Assembly: GCA_947462335.1 (NCBI GenBank)
Contig: OX381704.1
Span: 47,806,942 to 47,870,941 of the forward strand
From: Harmothoe impar
Lineage: Eukaryota; Annelida; Polychaeta; Phyllodocida; Polynoidae
Direction: 5' to 3'
Length of the DNA stretch: 64,000 nucleotides
Shown: positions 1-11,204 of the stretch, one piece after another
Numbering within the stretch: position 1 is the stretch's first letter
Layout: each line of letters starts with the position of its first letter
Program-made: the position numbers and the translations under genes
Notes under the pieces: model-generated
What the model was told of the DNA's origin: nothing
The model's database searches: none
The model's input: only the letters and a program-made list of their open reading frames with translations

Positions 1-184
1 TTACACTGCACTGGATAGGCATGTCAGACAGAAGTAACCCAATTTAGGTACTTGACAGCGCATTACCCCATTTGGCACAACATATACATGTACCACTACT
101 GACTGTTATACCATGCCAAGGTCCTGGTGATCGTGATTAAAAAGATGCATTTACATCCAGACCCTTAGGCCTACCACTCAGAAT

Positions 185-279
185 AGTCAGCGTCATTGTC
201 GCTAAAACCACTCTCACATGAAAGTTAGGCAGTATCTCACTTTCATATGAGAGTAGTTTTAGCGACAATGACGCTGACT
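185..279. repeat. Long hairpin (41-bp inverted repeat)
   Basis: Two arms (185-225 and 239-279) are inverted copies of each other, matching at 39 of 41 positions, around a 13-nt loop. The arm core contains TTTTAGCGACAATGACGCTG. The same core, with one arm only, recurs near 35335-35365 inside a larger element, so this is a dispersed hairpin or MITE-like repeat rather than a unique structure. Confidence 0.85.
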
Positions 280-3200
280 TTTTTGAGTGTGTAGGTTTAA
301 CAAACTACGTGCGTTTCAGTTCCTGCAGGCACGACCACTGAAACAGGTAAGCATATTGACTGATGAAGAGGGATTTCCATCCGGACATTTTCAGGTCCCA
401 AATATAAAACTTGATGCATCTGTTAAGTCCTGTCGCCATGGCAAACAACTTTTATAAATAATGGTGGAAAATGATGAAAGGTGAAGTGAATCCAGAATTC
501 ATGGACTGCAGTAAACCTATTCCAGGTGGTGATAATCAAATTATTAGCTAAAAAAACGCCCCCCTTCTCTGCTTTAAAACCATTCCCCTCCCCTGTTTTT
601 CAAAAAATGGCCATTCCATGATCCGTGTTCCACATGTGCGTTTTTTTTTGGCGATTTGACTGGCCATTTTCCAGGCGACTTTCCAACCTACAGCGATAAT
701 TCTTCTGATCTGATGGTTTTAATTGACCATATTCATCCATCGTTAAAACAGTCATTTCCTCTGACTGTGTTGTTCTTGCAAGAAGAGAGAGGCATCGTAC
801 CCTTAAAGCTGCCATACTACTTGGCACACTCAAACCTATATTATCTTCATTTGTATCTCAGATGATTGTATAACCCTTTTCCTATTATAATCTGTCATTT
901 ATTTTGACAAGAGATTCTTAATATGTGCAAAACCAGACTCTAATTCCAGCTACTATTTATATTCTGGTGGGCTTTGATAAGTTAGTATTAAAAAAAGACA
1001 TCAGGTGGCAGCACTGAGTGGACTGCTACCTGCAAGTCTTGCATCGCTGATCTTACCAACAGAGTCTACTATTTCCTTAGTAACACTGCAGATGGCGCCA
1101 ACTTGTTGATATAATTAAGTGCTGAATAGAATGCTGGAAGCATTCTATTTTTTCTGATCTTTATCTTTGAATTTAGCACAGTTAAAAGCCACAAATTTGA
1201 TTGGGATCTTACCAGTACACTGCACTAAGGAGACCCTTTATAGATATGCAGAAAATGAACGTTCTATATATCTGAGGTAGTATGGCAGCTTTAAAGGAGC
1301 GGGTTTTTACCCCTCTACACTCCCTATTATCTCACACAAATGGGTGTTACTTGGTATGTATAGGTGAGCATGGGGATTATTGTGAGGGTACACCGCTCCG
1401 CAATATAGTACACAGAATAGAGTTATCTGTGATCCCCTTTTCCACACTAGAACAGGCTGTTCACAGTCGGGATTTAAATTACTCATATCTACAGTACTTG
1501 GTGATGGGCATACACCAAAAATTCCTTCTCGTTTTTAGTTCCAAAGTGGATACCTTTTTAATCAGGTGTGTACTTTTTCCATGCACTCGACGCTTTTGGG
1601 GTTGAAAGCCCAGTTAATAACGTTAATGCAAATGAGATTGCCTGGCCCTCCTCCCCAATTATACAAGAGGATGTAAATGACCTATTTACTCTGCAAATTG
1701 GATAAGGGCTGTTACAGAAAAGAGGGACAATGCAAACGTGCACTCTCGCGTTCCGAGGTCTCCTGTCCACATGTCTCCCCCTACCTCTTTTTTTTAACTC
1801 AGTAAACACTGCTTCAATCATTCTTTTTGGTCATGCAATGGGACTGAGTGGCCGCAAGACAATCAGTGTCCACAGCAGCAAGTGTGGCAATCTTAGTAAT
1901 GAGTGAACAGGCAGATTCCTGCTCTGCCTCCTGCTCCATTGTTAACATGGCCACTCCTGCACGGCGGCCATTTTATGCTAGGTGCGCACGCAGCCTCCGC
2001 GGAACCGGAAGAAGGCTGAGACGCTGCAGCAATTTACAGGCCATTTGGATTGACAGTGATAGAGAGAGTTACGGAGAGAAAGACAGCCTGGCATGCCATT
2101 GTTTTCATGTATAGCTTAGCTCTGACGATGCCCGACAGCAGCCAGCAATAAGTGCGGTTGAACGGACAGTGACGATGAATTGAAAAGTCCCCTTTGATTT
2201 CGCTCAGCACTGTGAAGATATCTTAGCTTGGCACGCTATGCACTGGCTCTAGCAGTCATCACATGTTGTAAGCATGCTTTCAGAAATCGATCAGGGTTCT
2301 CTGAAACACCTTCTAAGCGATGCCAAGAAGAGTGGTAATGGGGAGAAGAAGTGTTACACTCACCATATCTCTCTATACCTCACTTCAACTTCTCATGCAG
2401 CCAAAGATGTTTTACAACCCTAATGAGATAATTGAGGTTTGCCAAAAGTCCATTCATCACACAACTCAAGAGGTCCCCGATAGAAATCGCCCTCTGTATT
2501 GGGGAAATATCAAATCTACCAAACAGTGCCTTCACTTGTAGGCCTATAGCCTGGAACTGAGACTGGACACTACATTGTACCCAGGCCAATATATCAAACT
2601 CCAGTATATGAATACTTATTTCACTGGGATTCAGATAAGACAAGATGATTGATGTTATTGTGGGGATATTCACATGTAGGCTCCCTATGTGACATATACC
2701 TATATACTTGCAAACTCCATCGGTAAATCTAAGACAATGTATATATGAGGGTATTGCAACAATTTACATTAAAATGGACTAAAATGTATAGCAAAACACC
2801 CCCCCCCCCTGCATCCGCCCCCGTCACACGTCAGCACCCGTGCATACTGAAGGAGAAGGTGCAGGGGGTCTGCTATGTTCAACCCAGAACCGTCAAGGGC
2901 AATTGTTAGCAATGATCATGTTATGTTTCCCAGAGAATCTGTTCAAAGCCGCCTCTCTGCAATGCAAATCATATTGAATTGAGGTGTCTAATTACTGTTC
3001 ATGTCGTGTCTGCAAAGTGGGAGTCTAGAGAAAGGATTGATACAGTTATATCACGAGATCTAAGAGAGATTTTATTCATCATTCATCAGCCACCGACTTC
3101 AAAATACACCTGCCACAAAGGTAAATATGGGCCTACAAAAGAAACCAATCCAGATTCATCCAATTCTAAAAATGATCACTGTTTGACCTCGACAGAATAG

Positions 3201-3866
3201 AATGCTTTGCCTTCATGTTTGAAGGTATCCAACCCATTAACGCTTAGTTCCTAGTATATCAGATTTCACATACTATACCTATTTCTTCTTTGATTTATGT
3301 AAATGGGGTGGGTCAAAAGTGCCAATTCTAGATATCTGCCAAGAAGGCTCGAACTGACCAATTGACTAGACGACGCCGATATCATATTACCTGTCATCTT
3401 GGAAACCCATACATTATCTAGATAGTGCCACTGTAAGTTTTCACGTCTGTATGTCCTTCCTGTAATCTTAATCGTCCCATCCGTCAGAGGTAATTGGGTT
3501 TGGTTATTATCAAGAAAGGAAGAAAGAAAAGGTGGCGGGGAGCAGAACAATGTTACCAACTTACAGTGGTGCCATCTAGAGGAAAGACCAGGAAACTGAT
3601 TAAGACTGCAGCAAATTAGGGTTTTTTAAGATTACAGGTAATATGGGCGTCGTCTAGTCACTTGGTCAATTCGTCCCATGCACATGAGAGAGGAAATAAA
3701 AGTTAGAAAAACTGCTATAATGTAAAGCTTTATTCAAAATCAAAACAATGTAGAGCTTTATTCAAAAAGCAACATATATATATACGAAGTCAAAACTCAA
3801 ATGTCATGGCACCTAAAGGTTCTTCAGATATAATCTGTACCAAAAACCAAATATCACAAAGAAGAC
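280..3866. other. Gene-poor stretch
   Basis: No exon with recognisable protein similarity was seen on either strand, only short chance reading frames. There is a C9 run near 2801. The missing 3' exons of the minus-strand HD oxygenase gene could lie here or further left, but none was recognised. Confidence 0.5.
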
Positions 3867-4380
3867 TTAATGATATCATGTAAAAGGTCAAAACGTAGAT
3901 ATCAATTCAAAAACGCTACTCTACATTTTGAACCTAGCCTACTTCCACCAATAATAAAATCCACAGAATGTTACTTGACTGTGTATTGTATTTTGTTTAC
4001 TAATAAACCCAATTTTAACCATAATACGTTAAGTCCATTAAACGCTCTGTCACAAAGGTGACACATTTTACATGCGTTTAATGCCAGGGCTTAAAGCATG
4101 TTGTATAAAGATGAGCCTTTTAATAATATTATGTAAAAGGTCAAAACGTGGATATCAATCTAAAACGCACTCAACGTTTTGAACCTAGCCTACTTCCACC
4201 AATAATAAAATCCACAAAATGTTACTCAAATGAGTGTGTCTTGTATTCTGTTTACTAATAAACCCAATTTTAACCATAATACGTTAAGTCCATTAAACGC
4301 TCTGTCACGAAAGTGACACATTTTACATGCGTTTAATGCCGGGGCTTAATGCATGTTGTATAAAGATGAGCCTTTTAATA
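3867..4380. repeat. Two-copy tandem duplication, about 252-bp unit
   Basis: Copy 1 (about 3867-4118) and copy 2 (about 4119-4370) share long runs, including TAGCCTACTTCCACCAATAA and CATAATACGTTAAGTCCATT. They differ by scattered substitutions and small indels. The unit carries no convincing reading frame. It lies just downstream, in gene orientation, of the minus-strand HD oxygenase exon. Confidence 0.85.
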
Positions 4381-4439
4381 AGATGCCAATATAATTGCAA
4401 TATATAATTATATAACATGTATATAAAATATCCACTCAC

Positions 4440-4665
4440 TGCCATAGTAGTTGGGGTCCTTCCAAGTCAGGTAGCGTTTGGCCTGCACGTGACCAGTAAC
4501 GAAGCAGGTGACGTCACTGGGGACGCCAAGACTGGCTAGGAAGGCTTCCCCGACCTGGTCATGTCCCTGTACCCCCAGCACGATGCCGTTTGTCTCCATC
4601 CGTTCTACCTCGTCCGCCTGACCGGCCAGGTGACCGATGTCGTGCAGCAAAGCCCCCAGTATGGC
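4440..4665 (-). CDS. PhnZ-like HD-domain oxygenase, downstream exon (metal-binding core)
   Basis: This internal exon encodes the catalytic core of an HD-domain protein of the PhnZ/TmpB type (mixed-valence diiron oxygenases that cleave the C-P bond of hydroxylated aminophosphonates). On the minus strand it is preceded by a good acceptor (CTGTAG, 4666-4671) and followed by a perfect donor (GTGAGT, 4434-4439). It reads in phase 0 from the upstream exon. Visible motifs are LLHDIGHL (the HD pair), GVQGHDQVGE and FVTGHVQAKRYL. The spacing from the GHDQ His to the TGH His is 24 residues, with Lys four further on, as I recall for the PhnZ metal and phosphonate ligands. The last ligand (a C-terminal Asp) would be in a further 3' exon that I could not find. 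The general fold is secure; the exact substrate is inference. Confidence 0.85.
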
Positions 4666-5592
4666 CTACAGAGACAACATGAGACACCAGGGACACATGA
4701 GCCTCAGCAATATAAAATTAAGGCTAAAGACATAACATTTGTGTTTCAGGTGACAAGGGTATGAGATATGAGCTAACTAGTCGTGCTTTGTGAAGAGAAC
4801 ACGTGTAATGCACATATGACACTTCTGATTGCCATGAAAACTATTATCATTTATTGAACTACATGTATTATATCTTATTTTATTTTGAATCGGATTTGCT
4901 GGTCTCAATGCTTTGCGAATTCCATCAGTAACTCTAAACTGAAAACAGACAACAAAAAGTCTCATTTCGGTCGGTTATTTATCAATATAGAATATAATAA
5001 TTATAATTGTAAATTATAATCCTTGGTATCTATAATGGCATTTAAAATGATTCAGCAATTTTCTTTTATTTATATCAATTCATATCTGACAAAGTTTAAA
5101 CAAGAAGACCTAGAATATTTCATCTGCCAAAATGCCATGTGGAACAGGAGGGGAATAGCTTGGACAAAGATAACCATTTAGGAACGCCCCTTTGAAAGCC
5201 AACAATGCTTTGTTTATGTATTCCGGAAATGTGCTCATACAAAGTCTTCGAGGAAAACAGGCTGTTTGCAATGTCCTTGTCTTCCTCTCTGTCACTATTT
5301 GCTCAGTCATTTTCTTAGTACTGCGTCCATAAGTGTTCGTTTGTCTGATAGCCAGACAACATACACACGATATGATGTATTTTATGATGCTTCTTTTATT
5401 TTTTAGATATACACCGGAACTTGGACACTGAGTTTCAGTTGTCATGTTTTGTCCAGAAATACATGTACAACTGTGTCTTCTCGCCATCTAAAGTTACATG
5501 CCTTGGAAAACAGTGGCCGACGGATGAAAATATACATCAACTTTCACTAGCGTATTTTAACAATCTAGTGTAAAGAAGCACAGACTGTACTC

Positions 5593-5616
5593 TATTCTCC
5601 TGGCGCCAGGAGAATA
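5593..5616. repeat. Perfect 24-bp palindrome
   Basis: The sequence is self-complementary over 24 bp, centred on GGCGCC with flanks TATTCTCCT and AGGAGAATA. It lies in the intron of the HD oxygenase gene. A related, less perfect CTCCTGGCAGCAGGAG lies just left of a MITE at 54861-54876, so it may be an edge of that repeat family. Confidence 0.8.
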
Positions 5617-5860
5617 TGGGCACCAACCTTTTCAATAGGAGCCCAGCCTGATACCTCCCGAATAAATATTATATTATAAAAATAATTATATAGTTGGACA
5701 CCTTAACTGAGAACCCGCTCCTTACTGTGGCACTGGGAGATGGGCCACACCGATGTGTGCGACTGGTTTATTCCCCCTTCAATTCCCTGGCCATGGCAAC
5801 TTATATACGTGGATGCTATTGATTGATTACTAGTAATGTGTAAATTTCATCGTTTTACAT

Positions 5861-5975
5861 TAACCCTTTAAGGGCCGTATAGTTCACTAATGTGCAACAT
5901 GCCTATTGTTGTTATGATGCATGAATGCAGCATCTCGTCAGTGCTGTATCCAAACATCATGGCGACAAAATCTTG
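5861..5975. repeat. Small MITE copy (TTAACCCTTTAAGG family), partial
   Basis: It starts with TAACCCTTTAAGGGCCGTAT and includes ATGATGCATGAATGCAGC and ATCATGGCGACAAA. The same blocks recur at 6168-6345, 40068-40165 and 54887-55099. It ends within about 15 bp of the splice donor of the exon at 5992-6135. Confidence 0.55.
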
Positions 5976-5991
5976 GATGTTTCTCACTTAC

Positions 5992-6135
5992 CGCGGTTCT
6001 GCCATCCTCCTGCTCGGCCTGCATGGCACACTGGATAGCATGTTCCACCTGAGTCACATTCTCACCCAGGTAATCCTCCTGTCCGTACTTGTCATACAGA
6101 GAGAACACCTGCTCCGTGATGTGTCCCACCTCCAT
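5992..6135 (-). CDS. PhnZ-like HD-domain oxygenase, upstream exon (substrate lid and first His ligand)
   Basis: A 144-bp, 48-codon exon on the minus strand, with acceptor TTACAG (6136-6141) and donor GTAAGT (5986-5991). It begins and ends in phase 0 and so splices in frame to 4440-4665. It encodes VGHITEQVFSLYDKYGQEDY followed by LGENVTQVEHAIQCA. The Y-x2-E-x6-H spacing equals the Tyr/Glu lid plus first His ligand of bacterial PhnZ. Across the predicted splice the distance from this His to the HD pair is 24 residues, again as in PhnZ, which strongly supports one gene. The first codon is ATG, but the adjacent acceptor makes an internal exon more likely than a start. Introns here carry MITE copies. 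Confidence 0.82.
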
Positions 6136-6167
6136 CTGTAAAAGTAAAATAAGTATTTTAAGTAATT

Positions 6168-6345
6168 TTAACCCTTTAAAGACGCCATCATGCCTCAAGG
6201 CTTCCTGACTATTCGGATGGGTATCTACCACATGGGCATCATGCATTATTGCTGCAATGCATGGAGAGTTACTTGTCGGGGCTGTATTCATACATCTTAG
6301 CTACAAAAGTGCATGACCTAATAAAGCATTAAAGGTTCTGGGCGG
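6168..6345. repeat. Small MITE copy (TTAACCCTTTAAGG family)
   Basis: It begins TTAACCCTTTAAAGACG, contains GGGCATCATGCATTATTGCT and a GGGGCTGTATTCATAC block, and ends near AAAGCATTAAAGG. It lies about 30 bp upstream (minus sense) of the acceptor of the exon at 5992-6135, so that exon is sandwiched between two copies of the family. Confidence 0.55.
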
Positions 6346-6659
6346 CCATAATGATAAAAAAAACCCACTGGTTCCTCATGTCGCTATACGTTCATTCGAC
6401 AATATCAGTTTGAGCCTAGATGTATACACAGAACCCCTGGAGGGGTTATTATGCCTGGGTCTTGGAGAACGATGTACACAAACTCCACAATAGTGTGTCC
6501 AATCCTGTTTATACTGATGAACTATGGGCTGCAGTTCCTTCCCCAGCTGCCGCCTCCTGGGATGGATCCTAAGGTAGTGTCACATGATCTCATCATGTGA
6601 TTGGCACCGGAAGGGGCTGCGACACGAGATCAGGTTCAGACCGGAAGTAGGTCCAGCAT

Positions 6660-7780
6660 CATGGACTCTCTCATTAGGCCCTGATCCTTAGGAGAATCCT
6701 GACAGTTCTGGCAGTCGTGGAGAGCTGTTAGAACAGGATTCATGTGACAGCTCTGGTAGTGGAGGGAGCTGTTAGCACATGATTCATGTGACGTTTTTGG
6801 AATTAGGGGAGAGCTGTTAGACATGATTCAGGTGACAGTTCTAGCAGTCGGGGAGAGCTGTTATAGGACATGATTCATGTGACAGTTCTGGAATTAGGGA
6901 GAGCTGTTATAGGACATGATTTATGTGACAGTTCTGGAATTAGGGGAGAGATGTTATAGGACATGATTTATGTGACAGTTCTGGAATTAGGGGAGAGCTG
7001 TTATAGGACATGATTTATGTGACAGTTCTGGAATTAGGGGAGAGCTGCTAGACATGATTCAGGTGACAGCTCTAGCAGTCGGGGAGAGCTGTTATAGGAC
7101 ATGAGGCTGTGTCTCACGACCTTGAGACAATGTTTTTGTCTCTGATCGGGTGCCGTCTCTGACCAGGTGCCGTCTCTGACCGGGTGCCGTCTCTGACCGG
7201 ACATCACTTTGGGAGTTTAGTTACCTTCTACCAACAGCAGGAGGCTAATTATGATTACATAACAACTTCCATAGCGTTTTTACAAATCCTAATATATGTG
7301 AGTATAGGTTAACAATTGAAAAGCACTCTTCTCTGAGACAAGGTCAGAGACGGCACCCGGTCAGAGACGGCACCCGGTCAGAGACGGCACCTGATCAGAG
7401 ACAAAAACATTGGCCCAAGGTCGTGAGACACAGCCATGATTTATGTGACAGTTCTGGAATTAGGGGAGAGCTTATTATAGGACATGATTTATGTGACAGT
7501 TCTGGAATTAGGGGAGAGCTGTTATAGGACATGATTTATGTGACAGTTCTGGAATTAGGGGAGAGCTGTTATAGGACATGATTGATGTGACAGTTCTGGA
7601 ATTAGGGGAGAGCTGCTATAGGACATGATTTATGTGACAGTTCTGGAATTAGGGGAGAGCTGTTATAGGACATGATTCACACGACAGTGCCAGAAGTAGG
7701 GGAGGGCTGTTAGGACAGGTTTCAAATGACAGTTCTGACAGTCAGGGGAAGTTGTTAGGACAGGATTTACAGTGGCAAAA
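6660..7780. repeat. 47-bp tandem satellite array
   Basis: A 47-bp unit is repeated about 15 times with drift at the edges. It reads roughly GTTATAGGACATGATTTATG, then TGACAGTTCTGGAATTAGGG, then GAGAGCT. Central units are nearly identical, suggesting recent homogenisation. The array is interrupted by a MITE at 7105-7435. Small reading frames crossing it are by-products of the repeat. Confidence 0.9.
7105..7435. mobile_element. 331-bp non-autonomous DNA element inserted in the satellite
   Basis: Terminal inverted repeats begin GGCTGTGTCTCACGACCTT and end with the complement (AAGGTCGTGAGACACAGCC). It is flanked by ATGA at 7101-7104 and 7436-7439; the empty satellite unit has a single ATGA, so this is a target-site duplication. 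A 5-bp CATGA reading is also possible. Each arm carries about three tandem 17-bp copies of GAGACGGCACCCGGTCA in opposite orientation, so the transcript could fold into a long hairpin. No coding capacity. Related arms occur at 13476-13589 and 34558-34818 (shared GTCTCAC/GTGAGAC). Confidence 0.9.
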
Positions 7781-8869
7781 ATCACTGAACTATTGATATA
7801 TTATGCATGCTGAAAGATATGCGCCGTGAATTCTCCAGTAAGACTGCTAAATCCCATTCCTCGCCCATTTCACAGTCCCATATAAAGTTATCTGCACCAA
7901 TGAAAGCTATCGACAGTAGCTGCTATATTTAGATAGTATAGATCTATCATGACTAAGTTGTGATATTTTCTTTCGAACGCTTTTGTTCCTCTACCCTTAT
8001 GTTCAGCTGGGTTACTAGAATCCGATCTTATTCTTTTTGGTCTTTAGGGAGTCACATTTGGCAATTTGTAACAAAATGCACCTTTTTGAACACAACTTTT
8101 CACACTTTTTTCGTCAAATTTGACTCTTTCACGATTTAAAAAAAATTCAATATTTCTTACATATACTGTAAATTCCTGCGTACATATAGGCGTCGTAGGG
8201 AAGGCGGGAAACGCATGGTTGATTCAAGGTTGATATCACAACCGTACATCAACCGTACATTGAAACAGGTGTTGGTTGACAACGGTGAAATAGTAAAAAG
8301 TGCTTTGTGAATGCATTAAAGTTACAGCCATCCTGCATGGTGTAAATTTACTTACAATGTGATGAATTCATGTTACCCGTATATTCTGACAAATGAGAAT
8401 TCTGTGTGATTGAAGAGTAACTAAACTATGTATCTAATATATTGAATTCTCCTGGACAAGACCTCTTGATAGTGTACACTGCTAATTTTGCTGCCTGCCA
8501 TGTGTATTACTTCTGATTGTTTGTGGCATTGTAAAGTGTCCAAGCGTCCTCATATAACGGCTAACGTCATTTATGAACATTCCAATAAGATAATAATGAA
8601 GCCAATTCAGCATCCCAATAATGCTCCATTAAATACTCTACCCATAAACCTATTAGATGTCTCATTTGCAGCTGGATCCCTGCATGGCTAGACTGATCCC
8701 ACGTCTACCTGAGTTTGACATGACAACGCCCTAAATGGTCGGCTGTCCATGTCTGTCACACTGCCTTCAGCTCAAAATACATAGCAGCAGTACATCATAA
8801 CCTAATCGTTATCTGCACCAAAACAACGTTATCTGCATCAAATTATGTGTTACAAAAAGCCAATATCTG
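7781..8869. other. Unique-looking intergenic sequence
   Basis: No repeat or protein-coding signal was recognised. Short reading frames show no family motifs. Confidence 0.4.
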
Positions 8870-9150
8870 CATTAATGGAAATCTAAATCTCCAAGAAGCA
8901 ATTTGTACCAGAAATTGCTGAAGATTGCCAATTTGGTGAAAAAAGTGTCAAAATGGGTTTGGAGGTCAACATTTCCTGAAAATGGTCTATTTAGCGAGAA
9001 AAGTGTAAAATAAAGTAAAGAAAATCGTGAAATTTCCTGAAAATGGCCAAATTGGTGAGAAATGGAAAAAAAATCTCAAAGAAGTCACATCTTGAACATG
9101 GCCAAATTGGCAATAAAAGTGTAGAAATGGTAAAAAAGGAAATTAACATG
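8870..9150. repeat. Diverged short tandem repeat
   Basis: Phrases such as TTCCTGAAAATGG(C/T)C, CCAAATTGG and GAGAAAAGTGTAAAAT recur every 60-80 bp with much drift. This looks like an old, decayed tandem array and is non-coding. Confidence 0.5.
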
Positions 9151-9236
9151 TATATATATATTGGGCAAGTTGATTACCCTTCCTGTGTGGTCACTACTAT
9201 TCACAGAAGAGGTCTGTTCCCAGTGGGCACAGACCC

Positions 9237-9303
9237 CTTATTAAGCACTTATTTAGCTCTGCATAATTATTCTCTGTAGGACTTAATAAGTGCTTATTAA
9301 GTG
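9237..9303. repeat. Short inverted repeat at the edge of the fold-back element
   Basis: TTATTAAGCACTTATT near 9238 is mirrored by AATAAGTGCTTA near 9285, followed by a further AAGTGCT. It may mark the left border of the fold-back element or a separate small hairpin. Confidence 0.5.
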
Positions 9304-9309
9304 CTGCTT

Positions 9310-10650
9310 TGTGAGGTGTGCCCAATGGGTTGTGTCCGGTATTGTCCACATGCTGCAAACTGTCCACATCACAGTATGTCCCCCGCCTACCATCACAAAG
9401 TGTCCACAAAATACAATTTGGCCACAGCCTGTCATCACAAAGTGTACAGAAAATACCATATGTCCACAGCCTCCCTTCACAAAGTGACTATAAATAACAG
9501 TTTGTCCACATCCTACTATCACAAAGTGTCCACAAATACAGTTTGTCCACACTGAACATCACAAAACGTCCACAAATTACAGTTTGACCACACCCAGCCA
9601 TCACAAAGTGTCCACATATATAGTTTGTCCACAGCCTACCACCACAAAGTGCCCACAAAACACACGTTGTGCACACAAAACCCTCACAATGTGTCCACAA
9701 ATTACACTTTGCCCACAGAAAATCATAAAATGCTGTCCACCGAAAGCACTTTGTCCACACAAAATCATCACAAAATGTCCACAAAACACAATCTCTTTAA
9801 TATACTGTGACACCATGTTGTCATACATTGTACCTCCTATTGTCTGTTCTTCCTCCTCCTCTTCACCTTACAGTCTTACTCATCTAGCCCTTGGGTCTAT
9901 TTTCCCTGACAGGGGACAGAGAAGTAGCAAAATTCTTGATGGGTGTGAAATGTGGATAGAAAGAACATTCTCTTGGTTTTTTCTTTACTTTGAACAGCAC
10001 AAGCACAGTCTTTTCAATTGATTTTCTTCTACTAGTTTTGTGTGGCCTACTTTCTGGACATTTTGTGACATAGTTTTGTGTCCTCTGTGGACATTTTATG
10101 ATTGTTTCATGTGGACCAAGTGTGCAGTGTGGACAATTTGTGATGCTTTTGTTTGGACCAAGTGTGCAGTGTGAACACTTTGTGATGCTTTTTTGTGGAC
10201 AAAGTGTACAGTGTGGACACTCTGTGACACTGATAGCAGGCTGTGGATTAAGTGTTTTGTGTGGATACATTGCGATGTTTCTTTGTGGGAAAGTTGAAAT
10301 TTGTGGACACTTTGTGCTAGTTGGGTGTGCGACAAACTGCATTTGTAAACACTTTGTAATAGTTGGCTGGGGACAAATTGTATTTTGTGGACATTCTGTG
10401 ATGTTATGTGCGGACAAATTGTAAATCATGGGCACTTTGTGATGGAAGGAGGTGAACAAACTGCATTTTGAGGACATCTTGTGATTAAAAGCTGTGGACA
10501 AACTGTTTTTTGTCGACACTTTGTGATGGAAGACTGTGGACATAATGTGATGTGGACACTTTTTAGCCTGTGGACAATACGGGGCACAACACAGGGATTG
10601 GGGAACTTGAGCATGGTTCAAGGTGCCCCAATTTTTGTGGTTCAATGTAC
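9310..10650. mobile_element. Fold-back element with 36-bp minisatellite arms
   Basis: The left arm (about 9320-9800) carries tandem 30-40-bp units built on CACAAAGTGTCCACAAA and TTTGTCCACAGCCTACCAT. The right arm (about 10045-10600) carries the same units in inverted orientation (GTGGACACTTTGTGATG). The outermost unit is also mirrored (GTATTGTCCACA near 9343 against TGTGGACAATAC near 10570). A roughly 240-bp non-repetitive core separates the arms. The unit is close to a multiple of three, so several frames stay open and encode Cys-Pro-Gln-rich repeats; I regard these as artefacts. Exact ends are uncertain and no clear target duplication was found. Confidence 0.8.
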
Positions 10651-11204
10651 CCCATGCCAGCCATCAAGGATAAGGGTAATGTTATCAAGATTACGTAACA
10701 CATTCAGGAGTAAAACCTGGTTCTATGCAAGCATTCAGATGTATACTTTGACTTCCATACAGATCTTAGGCCAGCAATGTTTTGCAACAACATAAGAACA
10801 AAAGTTTAACAATTGCAAATATTTACTTTCAAGTGCATAACTCTTTAATGTTGTCTGAGCTTCTCCTCAGCATCACAAGATAAACATGATGCTGCTGCTC
10901 TGAACTGTCTGTATAAGGGGGCAAAGGAGTAGCAAAGAGAGCGAGTGGTTCAATGAGCCCAGGTGGTCAACGTGGCCCTCTCTCCCCTACACAATCCACC
11001 TGACCTGCATGCACTCATGTATTCGATTTTGACTGCCCCTCTTTTGATGGGTCAACTGCTGTTGACTCTTCAGTAACGGAGAGTCAAACTCATTCGACTC
11101 TCATACCTCTACAGGTGTCACGTGGGAGACAAACTGTGACTCTGGCTGTCAGAGTCTTGGCGACTCCTTTACTTTTCTCTGTATGTATATATATATGCTT
11201 TGTA

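Noticed and set aside
1282..1605. 107-codon frame near 1.3 kb
   Set aside because: No motif or exon evidence found.
5110..5487. 125-codon minus-strand frame
   Set aside because: It lies in the HD oxygenase intron and shows no domain or conserved pattern.
6660..7780. CRISPR-like array
   Set aside because: The 47-bp units are contiguous tandem copies without unique spacers, in animal DNA.
9884..10645. 253-codon minus-strand frame with Cys-Pro-Gln repeats
   Set aside because: It is created by the inverted minisatellite arms; frames stay open on both strands because the unit is near a multiple of three. No start context, splice sites or family match.
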